Source of the DNA: CAVRXQ01 sp963725215
Lineage (GTDB): Bacteria > Actinomycetota > Acidimicrobiia > Acidimicrobiales > Bog-793
DNA: 64,000 nucleotides
Assembly (NCBI GenBank): GCA_963725215.1
Contig: CAVRXQ010000002.1
Coordinates: forward strand, 1-64,000
Reading direction: 5' to 3'
Position 1 is the stretch's first letter. Every line of letters starts with the position of its first letter. Positions 16,502 through 25,151 of this stretch are shown piece after piece. Made by a program: the position numbers and the translations under genes. The notes beneath the pieces were generated by a model that was not told the origin of the DNA, made no database searches, and was given only the letters and a program-made list of their open reading frames with translations.

Positions 16502-18493
16502 GTGTCGTCGATCACCGTCACCGTCGCGGATGGTTCGCGACGCGAGCTCAGCGATGGGTCGACCGCCGCCGAACTCGCGTCGACGATCGGCCCTCGGCTC
16601 GCGAAGGACGCCGTCGCCGCCGAGGTCAACGGGGCGCTCGTCGACCTGAGCGCGCAACTGCACGACGCCGATCAGGTGCACGTGATCACTGGCGATTCCG
16701 ACGAGGGGCGATCGATCCTTCGGCACTCGACCGCGCATGTCATGGCCCAGGCGGTCCTTCGTCTGTTTCCCGGCGCTCGATTCGCGATCGGACCGTCGAT
16801 CACAGACGGCTTCTACTACGACTTCGAGCTTCCCGACGGCCGGCACTTCTCCGAAGAAGACCTGCCCACGATCGAAGCCGAGATGCGCTCGATCATCTCT
16901 GAGGCACAGCCGTTCGTGCGCGAAGAACACAGCGTGCGTGAAGGACTCGAGATCTTCTCGGATCAGCCGTTCAAAAAAGAGATCATTGAGGCCGTCGAAG
17001 AAGGCGACGGCGCGGCCGACCCCGAGCTCGCCACCGAGGCAACGGCGGGAAGCACGGTATCGACGTACCGCAACAGCGCTTCGTTTGTCGATTTGTGCCG
17101 GGGCCCGCACGTCCCTTCGACGGACCGGCTCGGACATTTCAAGTTGATGCGCGTCGCCGGGTCGTATTGGCGCGGCGACGAACGCCGCCCGCAGCTGCAA
17201 CGGATCTACGGCACCGCCTGGGAGTCCGACGCCGCGCTAAAGGACTACCTGCGTCAGCTGGAAGAGGCGGAGCGCCGCGATCACCGCAAGCTCGGGGCAG
17301 AGCTCGACCTTTTCCACTTCCCGCCCGAGATCGGGAGCGGGCTCCCGGTCTTCCATCCAAAGGGTGCACTGATCCGTCAAGTGATGGAGGACTACTCGCG
17401 TGCGATGCACCGCGCGCACGGATACGAGCAGGTGTGGACCCCGCACATCTCCAAGTCAACGTTGTTCGAGACCTCAGGTCACTTGGGGTGGTACGCGCCG
17501 AACATGTACCCCCCGATGGAGATGGAAGGCGCGACGTACTACCTGAAACCGATGAACTGCCCGATGCACATCTTGATCTACAAGGACAGTTCGCGCTCGT
17601 ATCGCGAGCTTCCTCTGCGCTTTTACGAGTTTGCGACCGTCTACCGCTTCGAACGATCCGGAGTCATCCACGGACTGACTCGCGTGCGCGGCCTTACCCA
17701 GGACGACGCCCACATCTTCTGTGCGCCAGAACAGCTGGCGGAAGAACTCCACTCACTGCTGTCGTTCGTCTTGGAGGTGCTGCGCGCATTCGGCCTCACC
17801 GAGTTCGAGGCGGAGCTCGCCACGCGGCCAGACGAGTTCGTCGGCGACCCGGAGGAGTGGGACGAAGCGACCGCCGCGTTGCGCGAGGCGATCGAATCCT
17901 CCGGACTTTCCTACGTCGTCGCCGAGGGTGAAGGCGCGTTCTACGCGCCGAAGATCGACGTGCACATGCGCGACGCCCTCGGCCGGCGCTGGCAACTTTC
18001 GACGATCCAAGTCGATTTCCAGCTGCCGACTCGCTTCGACCTCTCCTTTGTCGGCGCCGACAACGAGCGGCACCGACCGCGGATGATCCATCGCGCGTTG
18101 TTCGGATCCGTCGAACGCTTTTTCGGCATCTTGCTCGAGCACTACGCGGGGGCGCTTCCGACCTGGCTGATGCCCACCCAGGTACGCGTGCTCCCCGTTC
18201 GAGACGCCAACGCGGCCTACGCGACAAAGGTCGTCTCGGCGCTGCACGACGCCGCGGTGCGCGTCGACGTCGACGAGGCCGAGGAGCCGCTCGGCGCCAG
18301 GGTGCGGCGGGCGAAGCTCGAAAAGATCCCGTACGTGATCGTCGTCGGCAACGAAGACGTCGAGCGCGGCACGGTGGGAGTCAACCGGCGCGGATCTGAT
18401 CGTCCAGAGCGCGGGGTGGAACTCACCAGTTTCGTGTCGTCGCTCCTCGCCGAGATTGCCGCTCGCGGCCGCCCGGAGGACGACGCAGCGTGA
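16502..18493 (+). CDS. thrS: threonyl-tRNA synthetase
   Basis: 663 residues, the normal length for a class II ThrRS. Domains in order: N-terminal TGS domain (SSITVTVADGSRREL, about 1-62); the editing/SAD domain with HSTAHVMAQA and the zinc-like HxxxH plus CRGPH segments (about 70-225); the catalytic core with motif 2 around RFERSGVIHGLTRVRGLTQDDAH; motif 3 in NERHRPRMIHRALFGSVERF; and a C-terminal anticodon-binding domain (about 550-650). GTG 16502 starts the TGS domain. Its stop overlaps the HIT gene start by 4 nt, and this thrS-HIT-pgsA order is conserved in actinobacteria. Confidence 0.97.
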   Translation: MSSITVTVADGSRRELSDGSTAAELASTIGPRLAKDAVAAEVNGALVDLSAQLHDADQVHVITGDSDEGRSILRHSTAHVMAQAVLRLFPGARFAIGPSITDGFYYDFELPDGRHFSEEDLPTIEAEMRSIISEAQPFVREEHSVREGLEIFSDQPFKKEIIEAVEEGDGAADPELATEATAGSTVSTYRNSASFVDLCRGPHVPSTDRLGHFKLMRVAGSYWRGDERRPQLQRIYGTAWESDAALKDYLRQLEEAERRDHRKLGAELDLFHFPPEIGSGLPVFHPKGALIRQVMEDYSRAMHRAHGYEQVWTPHISKSTLFETSGHLGWYAPNMYPPMEMEGATYYLKPMNCPMHILIYKDSSRSYRELPLRFYEFATVYRFERSGVIHGLTRVRGLTQDDAHIFCAPEQLAEELHSLLSFVLEVLRAFGLTEFEAELATRPDEFVGDPEEWDEATAALREAIESSGLSYVVAEGEGAFYAPKIDVHMRDALGRRWQLSTIQVDFQLPTRFDLSFVGADNERHRPRMIHRALFGSVERFFGILLEHYAGALPTWLMPTQVRVLPVRDANAAYATKVVSALHDAAVRVDVDEAEEPLGARVRRAKLEKIPYVIVVGNEDVERGTVGVNRRGSDRPERGVELTSFVSSLLAEIAARGRPEDDAA

Positions 18494-19005
18494 GACTCGA
18501 CCACCTATGGGCCGGATGGCGGTCGAGCTACGTCGCGAGCGTGACCGACAAGGCAACCGATGGAGGAGAGTCCGGAGACCGCTGCGTGTTCTGTCGCCTG
18601 TTGCAAGACGACGAAGCCGACAAATCGAACCTCGTCATCCACCGAAATTCGCTCACCGCAGCTCTGCTCAACGCGTTCCCGTACACGAGCGGGCACCTCC
18701 TCGTAATGCCGATCCGCCACGTGCGCGAGCCCGACGAGCTCACGGCAGACGAGAGCGAGGCGTTGTGGCGGTCGTCGTGGGACGCCGTGACGGCGATCCG
18801 GGGCGCGTACAAGCCGGACGGGCTGAACCTCGGGGTGAACCTCGGTCGAGCGGCCGGCGCGGGACTGCCCGAGCACCTGCACGTCCACGTGCTGCCGCGC
18901 TGGGTCGCGGACACGAGTTTCATCACCTCGGTGGCGGAAGCCCGCGTCCTCCCCGAGGCGCTATCGGAGACGTCAGAACGGTTGCGTGATGCCTGGCCGT
19001 CGTAG
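18490..19005 (+). CDS. HIT family nucleotide hydrolase/phosphorylase
   Basis: 171 residues. Histidine-triad protein with the active-site motif HLHVHVLPRW at about 129-138 and the upstream CVFCRLLQ pair of cysteines, followed by LVIHRNSLTAALLNAFPY and GHLLVMPIRHV. Actinobacterial members with this length act on diadenosine polyphosphates (Ap4A phosphorylase type). The exact substrate is not shown here. GTG 18490 overlaps the thrS stop (GTGA). The position directly after thrS and before pgsA is the conserved neighbourhood, which suggests co-translation with the PI/PIM genes. Confidence 0.9.
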   Translation: MRLDHLWAGWRSSYVASVTDKATDGGESGDRCVFCRLLQDDEADKSNLVIHRNSLTAALLNAFPYTSGHLLVMPIRHVREPDELTADESEALWRSSWDAVTAIRGAYKPDGLNLGVNLGRAAGAGLPEHLHVHVLPRWVADTSFITSVAEARVLPEALSETSERLRDAWPS

Positions 19006-19028
19006 GTCGGTTTCTGGGAACTACCTGG

Positions 19029-19034
19029 TAGGGT
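19029..19034 (+). promoter_or_regulatory. possible -10 element for the pgsA block
   Basis: A TAGGGT hexamer sits 26 nt upstream of the pgsA ATG, in the short gap between the HIT gene and pgsA. It resembles actinobacterial TANNNT -10 boxes. I see no good -35 at the right distance, so this is only a candidate. Confidence 0.25.
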
Positions 19035-19059
19035 GGGCATTACTCGACCGGGAGAAGAG

Positions 19060-19908
19060 ATGATCGACGGCCGACGGGGACGCAAACGGGCGGAGGCGCC
19101 CGCGAGCGCGCAGCGGACAACCCGCTCTTTGGGGGAGCGGCTCGTCGCGCTCGGCGTCGGAGCGAACATGGTTACCGCGTTCGGCGTCGCGCTCGCCGCG
19201 GCGACGGGGGTGCTGATCGGTCTCGGCGACTTCATCGGCGCCGTCGCACTGATCATCGTCGGCGGTCTGATGGACACCCTCGACGGCCATATCGCCAAGG
19301 TCGCGGGGACCGCGTCGAAACGGGGAGCGTTCTTCGACTCGGTCTCTGATCGCGTCGGTGACTCGCTGATCTTCATCGGTCTCGCTTGGTACTTCGTTCG
19401 CACTCACGACGCCAACGCGGCGCTGTTGCCGATCGGAATCCTGGCGCTCGCCAACCTCGTCTCCTACGAGCGGGCAAAGGCGGAATCGCTCGGCTATCGG
19501 GCCCAGGGCGGCCTCATGGAGCGGGCGGAGCGCCTCATCCTGCTCGGGGCGGCGCTATTGGTCGCGAACTTCGTCCACGAGGCTCTCGTGCCCTTCCTCG
19601 CGCTCCTTGCCGTACTGACCGCGCTCACGGCGGTGGGGCGTTTCAGTCGGGTGTGGCGCCAGGCGAGCGGAGTGGCTTCGACCCGGATCTCTCCGACCCG
19701 CGCGTTGATCGAACGGCGCCGCCAGGCATGGCTCGAGGGGCCGCGCGCCGATCGTCAACGCCGCAGCCGTCGGGAGCTGACACCGCTATCGGTGCGCCTG
19801 CGGACGGTGTTCTCCTCTTCCCAAACGCGGAGCAGCCAGCGGCGCGAACGGGTCAAGCTTCGCCGGTCGGCTCATACCTTTATGCGGCGCATCGACATCG
19901 ATCGCTGA
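19060..19908 (+). CDS. pgsA: CDP-alcohol phosphatidyltransferase, phosphatidylinositol-phosphate synthase type
   Basis: 282 residues, integral membrane. The signature is visible around residues 70-95 as DTLDGHIAK followed by GAFFDSVSD. This matches the D-x2-D-G-x2-A-R-x8-G-x3-D-x3-D consensus, except that lysine replaces the arginine after alanine. Neighbouring PatA- and PimA-like genes argue for PI-phosphate synthase (CDP-diacylglycerol plus inositol-1-phosphate) rather than PG-phosphate synthase. Helices flank the motif, and the C-terminal 90 residues are strongly basic and soluble, longer than typical. ATG 19060 follows a gggagaag ribosome site. Product identity is by context. Confidence 0.85.
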   Translation: MIDGRRGRKRAEAPASAQRTTRSLGERLVALGVGANMVTAFGVALAAATGVLIGLGDFIGAVALIIVGGLMDTLDGHIAKVAGTASKRGAFFDSVSDRVGDSLIFIGLAWYFVRTHDANAALLPIGILALANLVSYERAKAESLGYRAQGGLMERAERLILLGAALLVANFVHEALVPFLALLAVLTALTAVGRFSRVWRQASGVASTRISPTRALIERRRQAWLEGPRADRQRRSRRELTPLSVRLRTVFSSSQTRSSQRRERVKLRRSAHTFMRRIDIDR

Positions 19909-19914
19909 CCACAA

Positions 19915-20835
19915 TTGGCTTCGGCTCCCGCGTCGTCTCTCAGTCGCGCGCGTGCGCTCGGCACGTATGCCGTCTATCGCGCGAGTGCGTTCGTGCTTTT
20001 GGTTCTGCCGGGCCCGATATCGCGCTTCGTCGCCTCGGCGGTGGGGGTGTTCGCCTGGGCGGCGAGTGGTCCGCGTCGCCGCATCGTCGCCGAGAATCTC
20101 GCGCCCGTCCTCGGCGTGCACGCCGATGACCGGAGACTTTCGCCGATCGTGCGGCGCGCGTACGCGAACTACGGCGTCTATTGGTCCGACGCCGCGCATC
20201 TGACGACGCGCGAGGTCAACCGTCGACCCGAGCATTTCGAGATGATCGGGAAGGAGATCTGGGACGACTTCGCAGGACAGCGATCCGGTGGGATCCTCGT
20301 CCTTCCGCACATCGGGTGCTGGGAGGCCGGCGCGGCGTGGACGTCGGCGATGGGCCACCCGCTCACTACGGTCGCCGAAGTGCTCGAGCCACCGCAGCTG
20401 TTCGCGTGGTTCGCCCGCATGCGCCAGCGCGTCGATCTCACGGTTCTGCCAGTCGCCACCGAGACGGTGCCACGCCTCCTCGCGACGCTCTCCCAGGGCA
20501 AGATGATCGCCTTGCTCGGCGATCGCGACGTGACCGGCGACGGGGTCCCTGTCGAGCTCTTCGGCCAAAAGACCCGCATCCCGGGCGGGCCCGCGCTGCT
20601 CGCCTTGCGGAGCGGGGCACCGCTGTTGCCGTGCGCGATCTACGTCCGCCGGGGTGGCCGCTACGGGCTCCAGCTACTTACGCCGATCACCGCGTCACGA
20701 AAAGGACGACTACGCGAGGACGTCGAACGGGTGAGCCAAGAGGTCGCGACGGCGTTCGAGGCACTGATCCGCATGGCTCCCGAGCAGTGGCACGTCTTCC
20801 AGCCGATGTGGGACTCCGACGAGGCTGGACGATGA
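19915..20835 (+). CDS. PatA-like phosphatidylinositol mannoside acyltransferase (LpxL/HtrB superfamily)
   Basis: 306 residues. Membrane-associated acyltransferase with a hydrophobic N-terminus and the catalytic HX4E motif in PHIGCWEAG at about 130-138. It is followed by the GDRDVTGDGVPVELFG segment of the family. In actinobacteria, members between pgsA and pimA transfer a fatty acyl group to mannose of PIM. That neighbourhood is present here, with a 6-nt gap after pgsA and a 4-nt overlap with pimA. TTG 19915 is the chosen start: it is the first start after pgsA and gives the expected N-terminus. No lipid A genes are visible, which supports the PIM role. Confidence 0.85.
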   Translation: MASAPASSLSRARALGTYAVYRASAFVLLVLPGPISRFVASAVGVFAWAASGPRRRIVAENLAPVLGVHADDRRLSPIVRRAYANYGVYWSDAAHLTTREVNRRPEHFEMIGKEIWDDFAGQRSGGILVLPHIGCWEAGAAWTSAMGHPLTTVAEVLEPPQLFAWFARMRQRVDLTVLPVATETVPRLLATLSQGKMIALLGDRDVTGDGVPVELFGQKTRIPGGPALLALRSGAPLLPCAIYVRRGGRYGLQLLTPITASRKGRLREDVERVSQEVATAFEALIRMAPEQWHVFQPMWDSDEAGR

Positions 20836-21980
20836 GAATCGCGCTCGTCTCCCCGTACGACCTTTCGGTACCGGGAGGCGTGCAGTCCCAAATCGTCGGG
20901 CTCTCCGAAGCCCTCGTGCGCCTCGGACACGACCTCTGCGTCGTCGGTCCGGGTCGGACGGGGTCGTGGGGGATTCCCGGCGCCGAGTCCGTCGCGGTCG
21001 GGTCGTCCCTGCCGATTCCGGCGAACGGATCCCTCGCTCCCATCACGCCTTGGCCGCTAGCGATGCGACGCAGCGTGCGGGCACTCACCCGCTTTTCGCC
21101 GCAGGTCGTCCACGTCCACGAACCCCTCGTCCCGGGTCCGGCGCTCGCCTCGCTGATCTCGGCGGAGGCGCCCGTTGTGGCGACGTTCCATCGCGCCCGA
21201 CCGAGCCGCACGTACTCGGCCTACGCGCGCCCGCTGCGCCGGGTCGTGCACCGCGCCACCGAACTCGTCGCGGTCTCCGACGCGGCCGCGGAGACCGCCC
21301 GTCGAGTGCTCGGGGAAGTGGACCTCACGATCGTGGCGAACGCAGTCGACTCCGAGCGCTTCGAAAGACTGCACCCTTCCCGCCGTTCGAGCCCGACGGC
21401 GCTTTTCGTCGGAAGGATCGAACGGCGCAAGGGCCTCGAAGTGCTCCTCGCGGCGTTCCACGGGCTGGCGGGAGACTTTTCGCTTCGCGTCGTCGGCGAC
21501 GGACCCGAGGCGGCGCAGCTGAAGCGCCGTTTCGGGTCGGACAATCGGATCGTGTTCTTGGGGCGCACAACCAACGAGGCTCGCGACCTCGAGCTCTCTG
21601 CCGCCGACGTCTTCGTCTCCCCGGCATTGGGGGGTGAATCCTTCGGCGTCGTCTTATTGGAGGCGATGGCAGCCGGGTGCGCGGTTCTCGCGTCCGACCT
21701 CCCCGGATACCGTGATTCGGCGGCAGATGCTGCGTGGTACTGCCCGGCGGGGAACGTGAAAGCGCTGCGGGAAAAGCTGCGCTCCCTTTTGTGCGAGCCC
21801 GAGCTGCGGGCGCGCCTTTCGCAAGCGGCTCGGGCCAGGGCGTCGGGGTTCTCCTTCGATGAGGCCGCGGCGGCGTACCTCGCGTGCTACGGGCGCGCGA
21901 CCGCCGAGGCCAGCGGGCGAGGGCCGCGCCGAGGTGGCCTCCTCCGTCACTTCGAGAGTGCCCGTACACTCGCCTTGTAA
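20832..21980 (+). CDS. pimA: PimA-like phosphatidylinositol mannosyltransferase (GT4)
   Basis: 382 residues. GT-B glycosyltransferase that starts PIM synthesis by transferring mannose from GDP-mannose to PI. The N-terminus reads MRIALVSPYDLSVPGGVQ, with the glycine-rich acceptor loop of PimA. The C-terminal donor-binding half has LFVGRIERRKGLEVLL, VVGDGPE and the E-x7-E motif in GGESFGVVLLEAM. ATG 20832 overlaps the patA stop by 4 nt; the longer upstream open frame is a shadow of patA. The order pgsA-patA-pimA is the actinobacterial PIM operon, so the assignment is strong. Confidence 0.9.
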   Translation: MRIALVSPYDLSVPGGVQSQIVGLSEALVRLGHDLCVVGPGRTGSWGIPGAESVAVGSSLPIPANGSLAPITPWPLAMRRSVRALTRFSPQVVHVHEPLVPGPALASLISAEAPVVATFHRARPSRTYSAYARPLRRVVHRATELVAVSDAAAETARRVLGEVDLTIVANAVDSERFERLHPSRRSSPTALFVGRIERRKGLEVLLAAFHGLAGDFSLRVVGDGPEAAQLKRRFGSDNRIVFLGRTTNEARDLELSAADVFVSPALGGESFGVVLLEAMAAGCAVLASDLPGYRDSAADAAWYCPAGNVKALREKLRSLLCEPELRARLSQAARARASGFSFDEAAAAYLACYGRATAEASGRGPRRGGLLRHFESARTLAL

Positions 21981-22084
21981 TGCGGCAGACCCCACGCACC
22001 GTCTCCCGACCCCGCCCAAGCGACCCCCGTCGAAGGGCGCGCGCGGCGCGCTCAGTTGTCCATCCGCCGACTCGGAGGTCCCCG

Positions 22085-22888
22085 GTGACCTCGGTTCCGA
22101 CGTTCGGGCCTCGCGTCCAGGTTCGCGACGTCGTGCTTTTGCGCGGCCTGCCCCCGATGATCGCCGTGGCGTGCATCGCGGTCGCCGCGTCGGGGCTCGT
22201 GAGCGTCGGCGAAGCTGCCCTGCTCGCAGTCATCGCGGCCCTCGCCGCGGCGCACGTCGTCGCGAATGCCGTCGGAGGTTCCGAGACGCGAATCATCGCC
22301 GCCCTTTCTGGGCGCGTCGCCGAGCCGATGAGGGACGCGCGTCTTTTGAACATCGTCGACGGACTGTGTTCGGCGTTCGGGCTCCGGGCGCCGAGAGTCA
22401 TCGTCGTCGACTCCAAAGAGCCGAACGCCATCACCTTCGCGAGGCGCGCCCGACACGCGACCCTCGTCGTCACGTCGGCCGCGCTCGAGGATCTCGATCG
22501 CATCCAGCTGGAAGCGCTCGTCGCCCACGAGCTCGCGCACCTTCGCCGCGGAGACGTCGAGCGCGCGTCTTCGATCATGCGATCCCTCGGTTACCTCGCT
22601 CGTCACAGCCCGCGCGCCGCCGCGTTGTGCGCTCGTCTCGGGGGTGTCGATCGCGAGTCGTTCGCCGACCTCGCCGCTACATCGATCACGCGGTATCCAC
22701 CGGCGCTCGCCGACACGCTCGAGCTGATCGATGAGAACCGCGGCGAGATTGCTTCCATGCTTCCTCGCGAGCTCGTGTGGCTCACGAGCTGGCAGTGGTG
22801 CGCGCCGATCGAGCGGGCTGGGGAGTCGTGGACGACCGCCGTCGGCATGAGTTTGCGTGAGCGCGCGCAGGCACTGCGCGAGTTGTGA
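22085..22888 (+). CDS. M48 family membrane metalloprotease (HtpX-like)
   Basis: 267 residues. Two N-terminal membrane helices (about 20-60) precede the zinc-binding HELAH motif in VAHELAHLRRGD. A third ligand is probably a glutamate/aspartate downstream in ESFADLAA. A conserved VDSKEPNAITF segment near 115-130 resembles the M48 family N-A-F motif. GTG 22085 is preferred because a ggaggt ribosome site lies 5 nt upstream. ATG 21980 would add 35 arginine/proline-rich residues, and a TACACT hexamer at 21965-21970 could drive a leaderless transcript from it. The role is probably membrane protein quality control. Confidence 0.8.
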   Translation: MTSVPTFGPRVQVRDVVLLRGLPPMIAVACIAVAASGLVSVGEAALLAVIAALAAAHVVANAVGGSETRIIAALSGRVAEPMRDARLLNIVDGLCSAFGLRAPRVIVVDSKEPNAITFARRARHATLVVTSAALEDLDRIQLEALVAHELAHLRRGDVERASSIMRSLGYLARHSPRAAALCARLGGVDRESFADLAATSITRYPPALADTLELIDENRGEIASMLPRELVWLTSWQWCAPIERAGESWTTAVGMSLRERAQALREL

Positions 22889-22913
22889 AGCGCGGGCGCG
22901 GTAAGGACAGGTC

Positions 22914-23663
22914 ATGTCTGGACACTCCAAGTGGGCGACGACGAAGCACCAAAAAGGGGCCAAGGACAAGGCGCGCTCGAAGCTGTTCGCGAAGCTCATC
23001 CGCCAGGTGGAAGTGGCGTCGAGAGAGGGTGGGGGAGACCTCCAGGCAAACGCCACCCTGCGCACGATGTACCAAAAGGCCCGCGACTCCTCGGTGCCGA
23101 TCGACACGATCGACCGGGCGATCAAGCGCGGAACCGGCGAACTCGAAGGCGTCCGCTACGAGGCGGTCTCCTACGAGGGATACGCCCCAGCCGGCGTGGC
23201 GGTGATTGTCGAGTGCCTGACCGACAACCGCAACCGCACCGGAGCCGACATCCGTTCACTGTTCACCCGCAACGGGGGGACCTTGGCCGAACCGGGCGCA
23301 GTTTCCTGGCAGTTCGAGCGCAAAGGCGTGATCGAGATCCCACGCAAGGTGGATGAGGACGAAGTGATGGCCGCGGCGCTGGAGGCCGGCGGCCAGGACC
23401 TGCGCGACGACGGCGACGAATGGACGCTGACGAGCGAGGCGACAGACCTGCACGGTCTCGTCGCGGCTCTGGAGGCGGCGGGGATCCCGGTGGGCTCCTC
23501 CGACATCACCTGGGTTCCGACGACGACCGTCGAGGTCTCAGACCCCGCGACGGCGCGCAAAGTCTTGAACCTGCTCGATTTGCTGGAGGACCACGACGAC
23601 GTGCAGAACGTCGTCGCGAACTTCGATATCCCCGACGAAATCCTGACCGCGCTCGCCAGCTGA
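22914..23663 (+). CDS. yebC: YebC/PmpR family regulator (TACO1 family)
   Basis: 249 residues, the standard family length. The N-terminus MSGHSKWATTKHQKGAKDKAR is diagnostic (normally SGHSKWANIKHKK). The three family domains follow, with VSYEGYAPAGVAVIVECLTDN in the centre and ASSDITWVP-like sequence (GSSDITWVP) near residue 200. YebC-like proteins act as DNA-binding regulators and, in mitochondria and bacteria, as aids to translation of difficult motifs. Which applies here is open. It lies upstream of ruvCAB as in other bacteria, although a lipoprotein gene on the opposite strand intervenes. The ribosome site aaggacagg precedes ATG 22914. Confidence 0.95.
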   Translation: MSGHSKWATTKHQKGAKDKARSKLFAKLIRQVEVASREGGGDLQANATLRTMYQKARDSSVPIDTIDRAIKRGTGELEGVRYEAVSYEGYAPAGVAVIVECLTDNRNRTGADIRSLFTRNGGTLAEPGAVSWQFERKGVIEIPRKVDEDEVMAAALEAGGQDLRDDGDEWTLTSEATDLHGLVAALEAAGIPVGSSDITWVPTTTVEVSDPATARKVLNLLDLLEDHDDVQNVVANFDIPDEILTALAS

Positions 23664-23701
23664 GGGCCGCGGGTGGCTTTTCGCGGTAAGCGCAGCGTCG
23701 C

Positions 23702-24310
23702 TCAGAAACCAGCCAAAGCACCAATCGATTCGCACGCCTTTTGGGCGGCCCGGAATCGAGCCGAATTGGGATCGACCCCCTGAAGCGAAAACCCGAATTG
23801 GTGGGTCGAGACGATCGGGTCGGAGAAATTGGGCTCACCGTGGGTGCGCATGCAATGCGCGTATTGCAGAAGCCGTGAGGTTTCTACGGCGATCTGTGCG
23901 GCGGTCGGCGGCCCTCCGTTGTCGGGCAGCAGGTGCTTGCAGGCGCTGTTCGCCGATGAGAACCGCGGGGAGTGAGAATCGGCCCCCGGATTGAAGCTGA
24001 AACCGCCGCGGCTTGACCGCGTCGGGTCAGGGAACTGTGGCACGCCGTGGGTGCGCATGCACTCGGCATAGTTGAGCGCGTAGCTGTACTCCTGGTTGAT
24101 GCCCTGGAAGGGTGACGGGCTTGCTGTGCCGACGGCGTTCGTCGTTGTCGTCGTCGATCCAAGACTCGCCACGCCCGGACCAGCCGCGCCTCCGCAAGCC
24201 GCAAGCAACACGACGACCGCGCCGACTCCCGAGATCGTGAATAGACCTCGCCAAAATCGGGGATGCGAAATAGGTCGTCGTGCGATCGGCGACCTTCGTG
24301 TTTCGGTCAA
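23702..24310 (-). CDS. lipoprotein with two CMRxHG/FPDP repeat modules, function unknown
   Basis: 202 residues. The N-terminus is basic, then hydrophobic, and ends in the lipobox LLAAC, so a lipid-anchored extracellular location is predicted. A threonine/serine linker leads into two repeats. Each has a YAxCMRTHG core, a P-x-F-x-DP element, a GFS-x-x-G-D beta segment and a second alanine-cysteine about 40 residues later (repeat 1 near 95-145, repeat 2 near 155-200). Conserved cysteine pairs suggest disulfides or metal/haem binding; the function is not known. TTG 24310 follows aggagg by 8 nt; an abutting GTG four codons upstream is less likely. A truncated paralogue lies at 63652-63999. It interrupts the yebC-ruvC synteny on the opposite strand. 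Confidence 0.85.
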   Translation of the reverse strand: MTETRRSPIARRPISHPRFWRGLFTISGVGAVVVLLAACGGAAGPGVASLGSTTTTTNAVGTASPSPFQGINQEYSYALNYAECMRTHGVPQFPDPTRSSRGGFSFNPGADSHSPRFSSANSACKHLLPDNGGPPTAAQIAVETSRLLQYAHCMRTHGEPNFSDPIVSTHQFGFSLQGVDPNSARFRAAQKACESIGALAGF

Positions 24311-24647
24311 ATAGCGCACCTCCTCGACTGGCGAGGGACGAATGGAGCCCGCTCCGTCCACATCGGAACTTCGCCGGGCGTCGGGAGCATTATGCCGAGA
24401 CGGCAGTTTCGTGATGGTTACACGACGGCGCGGGCGATTGCGGAACCCCCAAGGCCAGCCGCAACATTTCGATCTCACGGCCGGGTGAGAGGAGGAGCGT
24501 CCGCACAACGACATTTCCAACGCAATGGCGGCGTGCCGAAGCTGGACTCGTGGTGGGGTAACGGACAGATTTTCGGGCGCAAAGCCGAACTTTGGTGCAA
24601 CCCGCAAATCCGCGGCAAAACCTCCGCGCCTCATTACCATCGAACGC
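24311..24647. other. divergent intergenic region, lipoprotein / ruvC
   Basis: 337 nt between two divergently transcribed genes, so promoters for both are expected. The sequence is slightly less GC-rich than the coding DNA. I could not identify a convincing -35/-10 pair, riboswitch or hairpin. An open frame running through it into ruvC has no family features. Confidence 0.4.
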
Positions 24648-25151
24648 GTGTTTGTCCTCGGGATTGACCCGGGCCTTTCCCGCTGCGGCTTCGGTGCGGT
24701 CACGGGGCCGCCAGGAGGGGAACGGGCCGTCGCGGCTGGGGTGATCACGACCGATCGCCGCTTGGCCCTTCCCGCGCGCCTCGCCGAGCTGCGTCGAGAG
24801 ATCGACGCGCTCGTCTCGGAGGTCCGCCCGGACGTCGTCGTCGTGGAGCGGGTCTTTTTCCAGACCAACGCCCAGACCGCGATGAGCGTCGGCCAGGCGA
24901 GTGGCGTCGCGCTGCTCGTCGCGGCGGAACACCGTTGTCCCGTTGTCGAGTACACCTCGAACGAGGTGAAACAGGCCGTCGCCGGTTACGGTTCCGCAGA
25001 AAAGGCCCAGGTTCAGTCCATGGTGGCCCGCCTCCTCCGCCTCGCCGAGTTGCCGAAGCCTCCCGACGTCGCCGATGCGCTGGCGCTCGCGCTCTGCCAC
25101 ATCGCCGCGCAACGCTCAGCCGCTCTCGCGAACGCGCAGGCGGTCCGATGA
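24648..25151 (+). CDS. ruvC: Holliday junction resolvase RuvC
   Basis: 167 residues. Endonuclease that cuts Holliday junctions bound by RuvAB. The family start VLGIDPGLSRCGFG contains the first catalytic aspartate. The second acidic residue is in VVVERVFFQTNAQTAMSVGQA, and the C-terminal acidic pair is in PPDVADALALALCH. GTG 24648 places GIDPG at residues 5-9 as usual. The stop overlaps the ruvA ATG by 4 nt (ATGA), the first of two coupled joints in ruvCAB. Confidence 0.96.
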   Translation: MFVLGIDPGLSRCGFGAVTGPPGGERAVAAGVITTDRRLALPARLAELRREIDALVSEVRPDVVVVERVFFQTNAQTAMSVGQASGVALLVAAEHRCPVVEYTSNEVKQAVAGYGSAEKAQVQSMVARLLRLAELPKPPDVADALALALCHIAAQRSAALANAQAVR

